DNA of 64,000 nt, from the NCBI GenBank assembly GCA_031292035.1, contig JARLHX010000179.1:1-64000 (forward strand), read 5' to 3'. A program made the position numbers and the translations under genes. The stretch comes from Negativicutes bacterium (GTDB lineage: Bacteria > Bacillota_C > Negativicutes > Sporomusales_B > JARLHX01). The stretch's first letter is position 1, and each line of letters begins with the position of its first letter. Below are positions 52,004 to 60,245 of the stretch, in pieces. The notes beneath the pieces were generated by a model, which was not told the DNA's origin, did not search any database, and saw only the letters and a list, made by a program, of their open reading frames with translations.

Positions 52004-53872
52004 TTGGCCAACAATTCCGTCACGAAGATTTTTTCATTTTTCAGAAGTTTTCTCATATACGAGCCGCCAAGCGATCCACCCCGGTTTGTCCTAAAAGAAA
52101 AAGAATCGACAAAACCGGGTAAGATGAATAGTTTGTCCCAATCAACCGATGAGTTGAATACCCTTCTGCGTTTTGCCCATCGTCTTGAATCAACAATGGA
52201 GCAAGTCAAAAACACGATTCGCCATGAACCAAGTCCTAATAGGATCGATACCATACAACAAGAAACTGAGGTATTGGAAGCGCAAAAGGCTGAACTTTCC
52301 CCTATTCTCCTTGCCTATACCAGTTCCGAGGACCTCGAACAACGAAGTATCAGCGCCAGCCTGGCCGAAAACATTCTCATCATAAAAAAATTATTTCAAC
52401 TCCCGCATAACCAAGACATTGTTATACGAGAGTTTGGCATCCCTGCAAATCCTTCGCGTAAAGCAATGTTGGTATTCGCCGATGGGCTTGTGGACAAGAA
52501 AGTTATAAATTTGTCGGTGCTGGAGCCGCTTATGTCTTTCGGCAGCAAAAAAAAGAGTTTAGATGAGGGCGATATCCTTAGACTGCTTATTACCGACTAC
52601 CTTCCAGACAGTATCGCTCGACAGTCCGAAAACTTTCAGACGGTAATCAAAGGAATTAACGGCGGCGACACCGCTTTATTCGTTGACGGAGCGCGCGGTG
52701 CCGCATTGATTGAGACAAGAGGCTTTGAGCATCGCGCGATCGAGCGTCCAGCGGTCGAGCAAACAGTCCGCGGCAGCCAGTCCTCCTTCACTGAAACCCT
52801 TCGGACAAATATCTCTTTGGTAAGGCTTACGCTCCGTTCACGGGATTTGGTTACCGAATTGATTACCTTAGGGGCCCGCAGCCAGATAGACTGCGCGGTA
52901 ATGTATTTAGAGTCAGTCGCAAATCCTGATCTGGTTTCCGAGGTCAAAAGGCGGCTCAGTAATATCAGCACTGATTATATTGCCGACGGTATATTGGAAC
53001 AATTTATCGAAGATCATCCAAACATTCCTATACCCCAGACTCTTTCCACCGAACGGCCTGATCGCGTGGCTCCCCACTTGTCGGAAGGGCGTGTAGCCAT
53101 ATTACTTGACGGCAGCCCTTTCGCCCTGGTAGTTCCTATCACGTTGTTCACGCTGTTTCACTCACCCGAAGATTTCGCCTTAAAATTACCCGCAGGCTCA
53201 TTTATGCGCATTCTGCGGCTAACCGCAGCTTTTCTCGCGGCGATTTTCCCTTCACTCTACATGGCCATAAGTTATTATCACCCGGAAGCATTGCCTACCG
53301 ACATTGTACTCGCTATCGCTGGAGCACGGGAGCGGGTGCCTTTTCCGGCTATTCTCGAAGTAATTGACATGGAGCTATCTTTTGAATTTATACGTGAAGC
53401 GGGCACAAGGATACCCGGTCTACTGGGGAATACCATCGGAATCATCGGAGCCGTCATACTGGGGCAGGCAGTAGTTGCCGCCGGCATCGTTAATCCTATC
53501 ACCGTTGTTATCATCGCTATCACGGGAATGGCCTCGTTCGCTGTTCCTGACTTCCGTACGGGGATGGCTATCCGTCTTGTCCGCTTTGCCTTCTTGGTAG
53601 CAGCGGTAAGCTTAGGGCTGGTCGGAGTAGCCAGCGGACTTTTTGTCATGACTGTTATTTTATGTTCCATGAAATCTTTTGGAGTACCCTACCTATCACC
53701 GATAGGGCCTAAGACAATGCCCGGACTTGACGTGGTCATTCGAGGCCCTGTTTACCGCCAGGAGGAGCGTCCTGACGAACTGAACACTCTGGATCAGAGG
53801 CGTCAGCCTCCTATTAGCCGTAAGTGGACGAAGAAACAGCCCGCTGGAGGGGATACGACAGATGAGCTATGA
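52004..53872 (+). CDS. gerA: Germinant receptor subunit A (GerA family)
   Basis: This protein of about 622 residues is the A subunit of a spore germinant receptor in the inner spore membrane. A hydrophilic N-terminal domain (about 1-360) includes GGDTALFVDGARGAALIETR. The C-terminal membrane part has RVAILLDGSPFALVVPITLF, PFPAILEVIDMELSFEFIRE and SPIGPKTMPGLDVVIRGPVY, all typical of the family. TTG at 52004 is preferred as start because GGAGGGGG lies 7 bases upstream; ATG at 51980 is the alternative. It overlaps gerB by 11 bases. Confidence 0.93.
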   Translation: MANNSVTKIFSFFRSFLIYEPPSDPPRFVLKEKESTKPGKMNSLSQSTDELNTLLRFAHRLESTMEQVKNTIRHEPSPNRIDTIQQETEVLEAQKAELSPILLAYTSSEDLEQRSISASLAENILIIKKLFQLPHNQDIVIREFGIPANPSRKAMLVFADGLVDKKVINLSVLEPLMSFGSKKKSLDEGDILRLLITDYLPDSIARQSENFQTVIKGINGGDTALFVDGARGAALIETRGFEHRAIERPAVEQTVRGSQSSFTETLRTNISLVRLTLRSRDLVTELITLGARSQIDCAVMYLESVANPDLVSEVKRRLSNISTDYIADGILEQFIEDHPNIPIPQTLSTERPDRVAPHLSEGRVAILLDGSPFALVVPITLFTLFHSPEDFALKLPAGSFMRILRLTAAFLAAIFPSLYMAISYYHPEALPTDIVLAIAGARERVPFPAILEVIDMELSFEFIREAGTRIPGLLGNTIGIIGAVILGQAVVAAGIVNPITVVIIAITGMASFAVPDFRTGMAIRLVRFAFLVAAVSLGLVGVASGLFVMTVILCSMKSFGVPYLSPIGPKTMPGLDVVIRGPVYRQEERPDELNTLDQRRQPPISRKWTKKQPAGGDTTDEL

Positions 53873-54959
53873 TCCTGGTAAGATGGGCGTCGCTGAAGGT
53901 ATGGCTCTCGTCTTCATAACTACCTTCACTCCGATTTTCCTCTCATCGCCGGCGGTGTATGTGGACCAGGCAGCAACCGCCGTCTGGCTGTTGCCGCTAA
54001 TTGGCGGTTTTTGTGGCGTCGCGATGATTATGGTTCTGCTTTTTTTGATGCAGTATGTGCCCGGCGACTTATATGAAGTATCGGAACAGCTGCTAGGCAA
54101 GACGGGAGCCAGCTTGATAACGCTATACTTTATAACCGCCTTTTTCATTGATACAGTGCTGACGCTTCGGCAATTTGCGGAGAATACTTTATTAACCGCA
54201 ATACCGGCTTTAGATATTACTATCGCGATCGGCTGGTATGCCCTGATGGCGGCTGTTGTCATTTTTATCGGCATCGAGCCTATAGCCCGCGCCACGTATC
54301 TCGTTTTGCCTTTTGCCTTTACAGGGCTTGTCTTCCTGCTGCTGTTTCTTCATGATAGGTTTGATCTAAATAACCTTTCACCTTGGCTCGGCACTGGCCT
54401 TCTTCCAGTAATTAAAACAGGAATAGTGGCGTCGGGATTAGGCGTCGGCGTGTTCATATTGCCTGTTCTAGCGCCAGCTTTCCAGAACCTAAGAACAATC
54501 AGAGCGGCGACTCTGCTCGGGTTTGGATTAAGCGCCGTTTTTCGTGCCGTCATCTTATTTATGTATACAGGAATCTTCAGTGTGGCGGTCGGCAGGGAAA
54601 AAGTACTGCCCTTTTTCGAAATGGCGAGACTCATCTATGTAAATCGTTTTATCCAGCGGGTGGAGGCATTTTTTATCGTGCTTTGGGTCATCTTCGGCAT
54701 AGCCACCATTGCGATTAGTTTCTATATTGCACTTTACCTTCTGACGCGGTTATTCAATCTTGCATCCATGCGCCCGCTCGTCTTGCCACTGGCAATTGTC
54801 GCGACTCAATTAGCCCTACTTCCTTCGGACGACGCCACGATTATTGAGTTGAGTGTATTAACAAATGATGGTTTAACTGCTGGCCTATTCGCCATACCGA
54901 TGATCTTATTAGTTGTTGCTCTAGTCAAAGGAAGGACGACTGCGAATCATGGGGCATAG
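53862..54959 (+). CDS. gerB: Germinant receptor subunit B (GerB/endospore germination permease)
   Basis: This 365-residue protein has 10 hydrophobic helices and is a member of the amino acid permease superfamily branch used by spores as the germinant-binding B subunit. YEVSEQLLGKTGASLITLYF and FFIDTVLTLRQFAENTLL are recognisable segments. It overlaps the A gene at its start and the C gene at its end, so all three subunits are made together. Ligand specificity cannot be predicted. Confidence 0.92.
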   Translation: MSYDPGKMGVAEGMALVFITTFTPIFLSSPAVYVDQAATAVWLLPLIGGFCGVAMIMVLLFLMQYVPGDLYEVSEQLLGKTGASLITLYFITAFFIDTVLTLRQFAENTLLTAIPALDITIAIGWYALMAAVVIFIGIEPIARATYLVLPFAFTGLVFLLLFLHDRFDLNNLSPWLGTGLLPVIKTGIVASGLGVGVFILPVLAPAFQNLRTIRAATLLGFGLSAVFRAVILFMYTGIFSVAVGREKVLPFFEMARLIYVNRFIQRVEAFFIVLWVIFGIATIAISFYIALYLLTRLFNLASMRPLVLPLAIVATQLALLPSDDATIIELSVLTNDGLTAGLFAIPMILLVVALVKGRTTANHGA

Positions 54960-56214
54960 ATTCATGTTGTCAGTAATCGTCGTCGGTCTTTCCATTTTAA
55001 TGACCGGATGCCGTACTGCACAAGAGACTGATCAAGTCGCTTTCATTGTGGCCATGGGCGTCGATAAGACCGAGAATGGGAAAGTGAAAGTCACGTATCA
55101 GCTTATCACTCCACGGGCTGTAGGTGGATCACAAGGCGGCGGCCAAAGCACTCAAGGTGAGCCGACCATACTCAACAGTATTACGGCTCCCAATACTGCT
55201 GAAGCGCGTGATCTGCTCAGCTCCTCGATGTCACGAACTTCGAACCTCACTCATATGAAAGCGATCCTTTTGAGTGAAGAATTAGCCCGCAGCAAAGGCG
55301 TTGGTGATTTAATTGCTCCTTTCCTGCGTTACCGCGAATTTCGCGGCGGCATCTATATCGCCATAGTGCGGGGGAATGCTGAAGATTTTATGCGGGCAAC
55401 CAAACCCACCCTCGATTTGTTGCCATCGAAATTCTACGAGTCATTTATGTTTAGTTCAGACGAAGCTAGCTACTACTTAAATACCGATGTACATGAATTT
55501 TATCTGCGTCTAAAAAACCCGGGCGGTTCGCCCTACACGACCTATGTCGGCTTAAATCCGCTCACTGGAAGGGATAAGCCTGCAGGCAAGAAATTTCCTA
55601 ATGACAAGACAGACTCATATCTTCCCGGCGACATTCCCCGCACCGGAACCGAAAACCCCTCCGAATTTGTCGGTGTCGCCGTTTTTTCAGGAGATAAGAT
55701 GGTCGGATCGCTAGATAACAAAGAAGCACGGATACTTGCTATCCTGCAAAACAACTTCCCGCGCGGCTTCGTTGTCGTAACCGATCCCTTGGAGCCAAGT
55801 AAAACGATCAATGTTAATCTCCGCAACGGCAACAAACCGAAAATTGATGTTGACATGATCGACGGGCGGGAAATAATAAAAATCAGCGTATTTCTGGAAG
55901 GTGAAGTATCAGGCATCCCGAGCGGCATTAATTACGAACAGGAGCAATTCCGTGAGATGTTGGAAAATGAGCTATCCAATCTGGTTACGGAGGAAATTCA
56001 AAGCTTTATCCGCCACACACAGGATCTGGGCTGCGATGTATTCGGGTTTGGTTCTTATCTACGACCACATTATGCGACCTATGATGATCTAACAAAGGTC
56101 AACCTGGAGCAGTTTTATAAAACCGCCAATGTCGAGGTGCAGGTAACTACCAAAATTCGTCGTTTGGGATTGATGTGGCGGTCATCGCCTTATAAACCGA
56201 CAGCGATTCAGTAA
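54949..56214 (+). CDS. gerC: Germinant receptor subunit C (GerC lipoprotein)
   Basis: This 421-residue Ger(x)C family lipoprotein has a signal peptide with lipobox LMTGC (Cys about residue 21). It is followed by the N-terminal domain (QVAFIVAMGVDKTENGKVKV) and a C-terminal domain ending in QDLGCDVFGFGSYLRPHY. It anchors outside the inner spore membrane and completes the receptor. Its length is normal for the family. A small membrane gene follows after 13 bases. Confidence 0.92.
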   Translation: MGHRFMLSVIVVGLSILMTGCRTAQETDQVAFIVAMGVDKTENGKVKVTYQLITPRAVGGSQGGGQSTQGEPTILNSITAPNTAEARDLLSSSMSRTSNLTHMKAILLSEELARSKGVGDLIAPFLRYREFRGGIYIAIVRGNAEDFMRATKPTLDLLPSKFYESFMFSSDEASYYLNTDVHEFYLRLKNPGGSPYTTYVGLNPLTGRDKPAGKKFPNDKTDSYLPGDIPRTGTENPSEFVGVAVFSGDKMVGSLDNKEARILAILQNNFPRGFVVVTDPLEPSKTINVNLRNGNKPKIDVDMIDGREIIKISVFLEGEVSGIPSGINYEQEQFREMLENELSNLVTEEIQSFIRHTQDLGCDVFGFGSYLRPHYATYDDLTKVNLEQFYKTANVEVQVTTKIRRLGLMWRSSPYKPTAIQ

Positions 56215-56227
56215 AGGACTGATAGGC

Positions 56228-56392
56228 GTGGAATATATTTTCTTGGTTGTGGCTGTGTTAGGTAGTGTCCATACAATCACGTACGGATTATGGGAGAGAA
56301 AGCAGGGTAATATCACCGGAGCAATGGGTGTATTTTGTATTGCGGCCGTTTGCGTAGGCTTGACTGTATATACCTTGATCACTCGACAATAG
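56228..56392 (+). CDS. Small two-helix membrane protein behind the ger operon
   Basis: This 54-residue protein starts at GTG 56228, with AAGGA 9 bases upstream. Hydrophobic helices span about residues 3-18 and 32-52, separated by a polar turn with LWERKQGNIT. It lies 13 bases after gerC in the same direction. Some germinant-receptor operons encode a small membrane D subunit, and this protein has that size and layout; calling it a D subunit is inference. Confidence 0.65.
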   Translation: MEYIFLVVAVLGSVHTITYGLWERKQGNITGAMGVFCIAAVCVGLTVYTLITRQ

Positions 56393-56525
56393 TGTTCCAC
56401 CCAAATTAGCTGACTTAAGCTATCCACAAGTTGTTATACCTTTATATATCAATCTTACAGAAAAATTTCATTGTCCGCATCTTCAGTCGTGCGGGTATTG
56501 GCGATAACGCTATGCAGCAGCAGCC

Positions 56526-56597
56526 TCACGAAATAATTGGGATATCATTTATACTTTCTACCGCCATGATTACGCCTCCAACAATAATACAGGACAC
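56526..56597 (-). CDS. Small protein, SYIIVGGVVIAVE family, copy 2 (short)
   Basis: This 23-residue open frame starts at GTG 56597 and encodes SCIIVGGVIMAVESINDIPI, matching the N terminus of copies 1 and 3 but stopping early. The leader hairpin and GAGGAGGGG site are almost the same as for copy 1. It may be a decayed copy or a genuine short form. It lies directly downstream of the germination operon on the opposite strand. Confidence 0.5.
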   Translation of the reverse strand: MSCIIVGGVIMAVESINDIPIIS

Positions 56598-56648
56598 GAA
56601 AACCCCTCCTCGACTTGGCTTATATCCAAGAAGGAAAGGGGGTTTTCG
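56595..56648 (-). promoter_or_regulatory. Hairpin that would sequester the ribosome binding site of small gene copy 2
   Basis: CGAAAACCCC (56648-56639 on the minus strand) pairs with GGGGTTTTCG (56606-56597). An inner CTTGG-ATATAAG-CCAAG helix lies in the loop. The stem includes the ribosome binding site and reaches the GTG. On the plus strand the same structure could also terminate the germination operon. Confidence 0.6.
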
Positions 56649-56764
56649 CTTAGGTGTAACACGGCTTACACGTCATCTGGAATTCCGACGGGATTTAATG
56701 GGAGGCTCCCATTTGGTTTCTCTGACAACATTCTAGGGAGGCTGACCGCGCGCCTGGGGCTTAT

Positions 56765-57060
56765 AACCTTTTTTCTAGTCACTGGTTACAACTTTGTTTA
56801 TACTGTCTTTGGCTTTGTAAAGAACGCCATCTACCTTTCCAAATAGCCGCTCCACCATGGCTCTTGCTGGTCATAGAGCCGACAAAGATAATCCCAGCCC
56901 CCGACAGCGCAACTAATAAAGGTGCATATTTTAGAATACTCTTTTCAACGTCGTACTCATTACTCTCATCATCCTGGAAGTTAATCGGGGGATGCAAAGC
57001 AGATCAGAATCATAGCTAAGCCGAGCACTCCCCGTAGCAGGGACCCCAAATCAAATATAC
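56765..57060 (-). pseudogene. Possible decayed small membrane-protein gene
   Basis: The minus strand has hydrophobic, coding-like segments in different frames. LRGVLGLAMILICFA is at about 57040-56995, then SILKYAPLLVALSGAGIIFV and, in another frame, MVERLFGKVDGVLYKAKDSI ending at a TAG near 56775. Joining them would need two frameshifts. The family is not recognised, and this could also be chance. Confidence 0.3.
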
Positions 57061-57139
57061 CTAAAAATAGTAACAATTATTGACGAAAGGCTCTGGCAAA
57101 AGCAGCGCCCTATCTGTAATCCGGCCAATGATACCTCCG

Positions 57140-57345
57140 CTCAGCTTATAAATTCTAGAACGGGTTGAACGGGTGTTTTAACACCATACGTATGGAAATT
57201 TTATTTTTCTATCTAGCGATAAAAACATTCTCCTTTGAATAGAAGGTATTTTAACCCGTTTCCCGTTAAATCGAACTAGTTTTCTATTTCTTTTCTCAAA
57301 ACTTCTTGCGAACGGGTCGCCACCTCCACCCGTTATTGCCTCATC
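57140..57345. repeat. Diverged copy of the ACGGGT repeat cluster
   Basis: The hexamer layout matches 34012-34200: on the minus strand an ACGGGT...ACCCGTTCGCAA block, about 45 bases later TTTAACGGGAAACGGGTTAAAAT, then an AT-rich stretch, then CACCCGTTCAACCCGTT. The corresponding blocks at 34 kb have the same order and spacing. There is no primase or integrase next to it, so it may be the remnant of a related element. Confidence 0.5.
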
Positions 57346-57504
57346 GTGTCCGCATAAAAGACATAAAAATAAGCGACTACCCATACCGTCGCTTCTTTCC
57401 AGCATATTGACCCCCGCTAGTGCCAAAAGACTGAGACTGCTTATCGACCTGTCCAAAGGCTGACAGGAGGAATGTGCTTGTTAGGCCCTATAGGTATTAT
57501 CGTG
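57346..57504. other. Intergenic stretch without a supported gene
   Basis: A minus-strand frame of 92 codons crosses this region and the repeat cluster. It overlaps the repeats and has no family features or ribosome binding site, so I do not call it a gene. Confidence 0.4.
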
Positions 57505-57556
57505 ATCAAAGCCCCTAACCTCTTCTTTTAAAAGGGTTATGGGCTTTGATTTTATG
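57505..57556 (+). terminator. Long hairpin terminator without an obvious upstream gene
   Basis: ATCAAAGCCC pairs with GGGCTTTGAT, and an inner TAACC/GGTTA helix extends it. On the plus strand TTTTAT follows. No plus-strand gene is recognised in the preceding 1.1 kb after the small ger-operon gene, so it may end an unrecognised RNA, or serve the minus strand. Confidence 0.6.
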
Positions 57557-57615
57557 CCGAAGACTTTCTTTGTATAGCCAGCAGGCGGCAATTCCCAGGA
57601 ATCGTGGTTTCTATT

Positions 57616-58179
57616 TCATTTCTTGCTGGCTTGCCGTGCAGTGTCCATAAAGAACCGCGTTATCCATCTTGCAATTAGCCCCAAGGGAATATAGATGATA
57701 AAGGATGCCCAATAAGTCCATTTTATAAGCACATAAAAGCCTAGCTTTACGAGAAGCGGCTCTGCTAGGAACGAAAACACAAATGCAACCCCAACTGACG
57801 CCAAAAAGAAACTTTTCCATGTGGGAAAGTATTGGTATATCAGCATATAGATAACCGGCAACATCGTGTAGTCTGCTGACGAGAGACGGGGAAACACCGG
57901 TATAAGCGAAAACGGATAAGACCATAGGGAGAGTTCAAATCCCAGTTCGTCCAGCGTAAGTGAACCTAGGATCATGAACAATCCAAACAGCATCAATTCA
58001 TGAATTTGCTTTTTGGCGGCAACTTTAATCCAAAGGAGCCAAGGGATAATAGAAACCCCTATAAGTACCCACCAATGCCAAGAGCCAACTGCATGACCCA
58101 ACCAATTCTCAATTCGAACCTGGGTTAATAGCCTTGTCATTTCCGCCACTTGCTCATCGTTCGGATAGTTCTGCATCAT
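57616..58179 (-). CDS. CBO0543-like membrane protein, module copy 2, gene 3
   Basis: This 187-residue protein has five hydrophobic helices and the general look of the CBO0543 family, membrane proteins found in Bacillus and clostridial spore-formers (SLTLDELGFELSLWSYPFS and YWASFIIYIPLGLIARWITR). GAGGTG precedes the double ATG, which overlaps the stop of the gene before it. It is third in the module after a small membrane protein and a large membrane protein, as in the copy at 29782-32055. Confidence 0.75.
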   Translation of the reverse strand: MMQNYPNDEQVAEMTRLLTQVRIENWLGHAVGSWHWWVLIGVSIIPWLLWIKVAAKKQIHELMLFGLFMILGSLTLDELGFELSLWSYPFSLIPVFPRLSSADYTMLPVIYMLIYQYFPTWKSFFLASVGVAFVFSFLAEPLLVKLGFYVLIKWTYWASFIIYIPLGLIARWITRFFMDTARQASKK

Positions 58180-58637
58180 CGCACCTCGCTTGCCTTTCTG
58201 CCGATGCCGATTGCCAGGTGGTTAAACAGCACGGTTTCCACCGTCTCCAGCTCATCAGCCTTGCAATCGACAATCAGAACCACCTCGGTATTGCAGCGGA
58301 AGTTCTCTTTCAGGCTGTTTTTGTAAAGCAGATACTTTATAACAAGACCCACCGCCAGACCACCTATAAAGGCCAACAGCCCCCATATGATCGGCCCCCA
58401 CTTCCACATAAATCCCCAGGCAACACCAAGGGTCATTGAAATCGTCGCGAGGATAGCAGGCAAATCGAACATACTCTGCCCGTCAGCCTGGTGGAGGGTG
58501 TCAATAAGTGCGCGTTCCTTAACCATCTTATTAAGTGGTATGGCACATATCCGGTTTTTTTCAATGCCCTTTTGCTCCAAGTCAGTAATGGCAAGCTCCA
58601 GGAAATTGGAATGTTCGAACGACGCTACGATGTGCAT
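58176..58637 (-). CDS. Small membrane protein, module copy 2, gene 2
   Basis: This 153-residue protein is paralogous to 30556-31029. It begins with a ferredoxin-like segment (HIVASFEHSNFLELAITDLE), has two hydrophobic helices (about 62-105, MTLGVAWGFMWKWGPIIWGL) and ends in a polar domain (LIVDCKADELETVETVLFNH). AGGGGG precedes its ATG. It may sense a cytoplasmic signal through the N-terminal fold and act on the membrane partner; no described function is known to me. Confidence 0.75.
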   Translation of the reverse strand: MHIVASFEHSNFLELAITDLEQKGIEKNRICAIPLNKMVKERALIDTLHQADGQSMFDLPAILATISMTLGVAWGFMWKWGPIIWGLLAFIGGLAVGLVIKYLLYKNSLKENFRCNTEVVLIVDCKADELETVETVLFNHLAIGIGRKASEVR

Positions 58638-58649
58638 AAATGGGTCCCC

Positions 58650-59426
58650 CTACTTAGGCATATTAAAATCCGGAGCCTGATACTCCCGCATCAGATAGTC
58701 GGCCTGCTCGCGGTCGAACAGCCGGTTGTACTCAACGGTGTTGACATACACATCGTAGACGGCAAACCCCATCAACGACGGCAGATAAAGAACCCACTCA
58801 AGGTCGAGGACGGCGGTGGCCTGGTCGAATAATCCCAGCAAGGTGTACTGGGCTGCTTGGAGCAGATGAGAGAAATAGGCCATGGCGATCCACCAGATGA
58901 GCAGGAAAAAGCCGGTGGGTATCCGGTGGCAGTAGAGATGTCCGAGACCGGGTGAAAACATCGTCCACAAGACAGCGACCCAAGGGCTGCGTTTATCCAG
59001 AATGTTGATTTCGAAAAAGGACATAAAGGCTGCGTCTATCGGGGAATGATTGCGGTCAGCCAAAATAGAGACTTTGTTTAAATCGACCGTCAGGCTATAA
59101 CTCGACCAGATGGCGAAAACCCAAACCGGGGCATAAAAAAGCAGCCAGCGATTATTCACAATCTCCTTGGCCATCTCGTAGCGGCCAGTAAAACTGTATA
59201 TGATGCCAGTATTGAGGTTTGCCTGCGTGTTGACCAGCATTTCCCAGCCAAACAGCACAAAGCCTATGACATAGTTGCCCAGGCTTACATGCCCGAACCC
59301 GGGAAAAGAGGCTGACAACCAGGCGACTACATAGGGGTTTCTGAGATGGAGGAAGTTAGTGGCTAGCGAAGACGTTGCGGCTTTTGGCCGCCGCTGTTTC
59401 GGCGACTGCGGGTAACCGGTCCTCAT
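58650..59426 (-). CDS. Multi-pass membrane protein, module copy 2, gene 1
   Basis: This 258-residue protein (276 if an upstream ATG at 59480 is used) is paralogous to 29782-30543. Shared landmarks are WLSASFPGFGHVSLGNYVIG, NLNTGIIYSFTGRYEMAKEI, LWTMFSPGLGHLYCHRI and the EYNRLFDREQADYL end. The two FPGFGH/SPGLGH motifs suggest an internal repeat. AGGGG lies 8 bases before ATG 59426. It is first in a tightly packed three-gene operon downstream of the germination region. Confidence 0.77.
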   Translation of the reverse strand: MRTGYPQSPKQRRPKAATSSLATNFLHLRNPYVVAWLSASFPGFGHVSLGNYVIGFVLFGWEMLVNTQANLNTGIIYSFTGRYEMAKEIVNNRWLLFYAPVWVFAIWSSYSLTVDLNKVSILADRNHSPIDAAFMSFFEINILDKRSPWVAVLWTMFSPGLGHLYCHRIPTGFFLLIWWIAMAYFSHLLQAAQYTLLGLFDQATAVLDLEWVLYLPSLMGFAVYDVYVNTVEYNRLFDREQADYLMREYQAPDFNMPK

Positions 59427-59527
59427 GTCGACAACCCCTATCGTTGGTCTATTTTTTCTTACAAACCCTATTATATCCATTAATGAAATAATTTTATTCT
59501 GCCATGTATTGCCCTGAGCAAGATGAT

Positions 59528-59558
59528 AAAAAAACAGCCCCCTTGAGCGGGGGACTGC
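59528..59558 (-). terminator. Intrinsic terminator of small gene copy 3
   Basis: CCCCC and GGGGG arms with a 6-base loop are flanked by partly complementary bases. On the minus strand TGTTTTTTT follows. It separates small gene copy 3 from the membrane-module operon. Confidence 0.75.
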
Positions 59559-59637
59559 ATAACTCCTTTTTTGGGGGACACGAATTTTCTTAGCTTACAC
59601 TGTTGTGGCGTTCTATTGCTTTTTGCGCTTCGAAAGT

Positions 59638-59802
59638 CTATACATGAAAACTACGACAGCCCGAGAAAGCGGGTGCTATTTCAACTGCAAAGCCTGTGCC
59701 ATTTCCAGGGGGGGCATTACACCAGAATATTCGTAGCAATTCTGCGGTATTGTCTTGGGTTTCTACTGCAATGACCACGCCGCCAACAATGATATAAGAC
59801 AT
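59638..59802 (-). CDS. Small protein, SYIIVGGVVIAVE family, copy 3
   Basis: This 54-residue protein starts at ATG 59802. Residues 2-25 (SYIIVGGVVIAVETQDNTAE) match copy 1 almost exactly, and LLRIF continues the similarity. The C-terminal half differs. GGGTGGGGG lies 5 bases before the ATG, but the upstream AAAACCCC arm of the other two leaders is missing. It has its own terminator, so it is a monocistronic unit. Confidence 0.68.
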   Translation of the reverse strand: MSYIIVGGVVIAVETQDNTAELLRIFWCNAPPGNGTGFAVEIAPAFSGCRSFHV

Positions 59803-59863
59803 GAAAACCCCCACCCCATCTGGCCAATACAGTGAAGAAAGGTTCATGATTAGAGGAATCAGC

Positions 59864-60090
59864 CTACTTTCGATATTGTCCCTTGATTATAGCCTGAATC
59901 ACTTCTTCTTCGTGCTCTGATACCGCCTGGTTATGGGCCGCGATGTACTTGTGTTCGCAATGCAAAACCATGTACTCAATTCTCCGCCTGTCATACTCGG
60001 CCAGCATGTTGCACTCTTAGTTGCTCCGATCCAAATATTTGACTTCATGATTGCGCTTCATGCTGTGACGCTCAAAACTCATACATCTCA
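59864..60090 (-). pseudogene. Small gene interrupted by a stop codon
   Basis: The minus strand encodes MSFERHSMKRNHEVKYLDRS, then N, a TAA at about 60019, and in the same frame ECNMLAEYDRRRIEYMVLHC and a further 32 residues ending at 59864. The second part alone (47 codons from ATG 60007) could be translated, but its ribosome binding site is weak. The composition is typical of a real small helical protein. A nonsense mutation in a gene of about 70 codons is the simplest reading. Confidence 0.45.
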
Positions 60091-60245
60091 GCACGTTACT
60101 CGGGACTAGCATATACTTTCGATACTATGTCACCGGCCACGAGCCCAAAGGTATCAATACTTTTCGGAGTGGCAAACCTGTCTGCTCTGCAGCCTTACGC
60201 TCTGTGAAAATAATTAACCAATGAATATGGCAATACACGCCACCG

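Noticed and set aside
57178..57456. Minus-strand open frame of 92 codons
   Set aside because: It lies across the ACGGGT repeat cluster, lacks a ribosome binding site and is better explained as noncoding repeat sequence.
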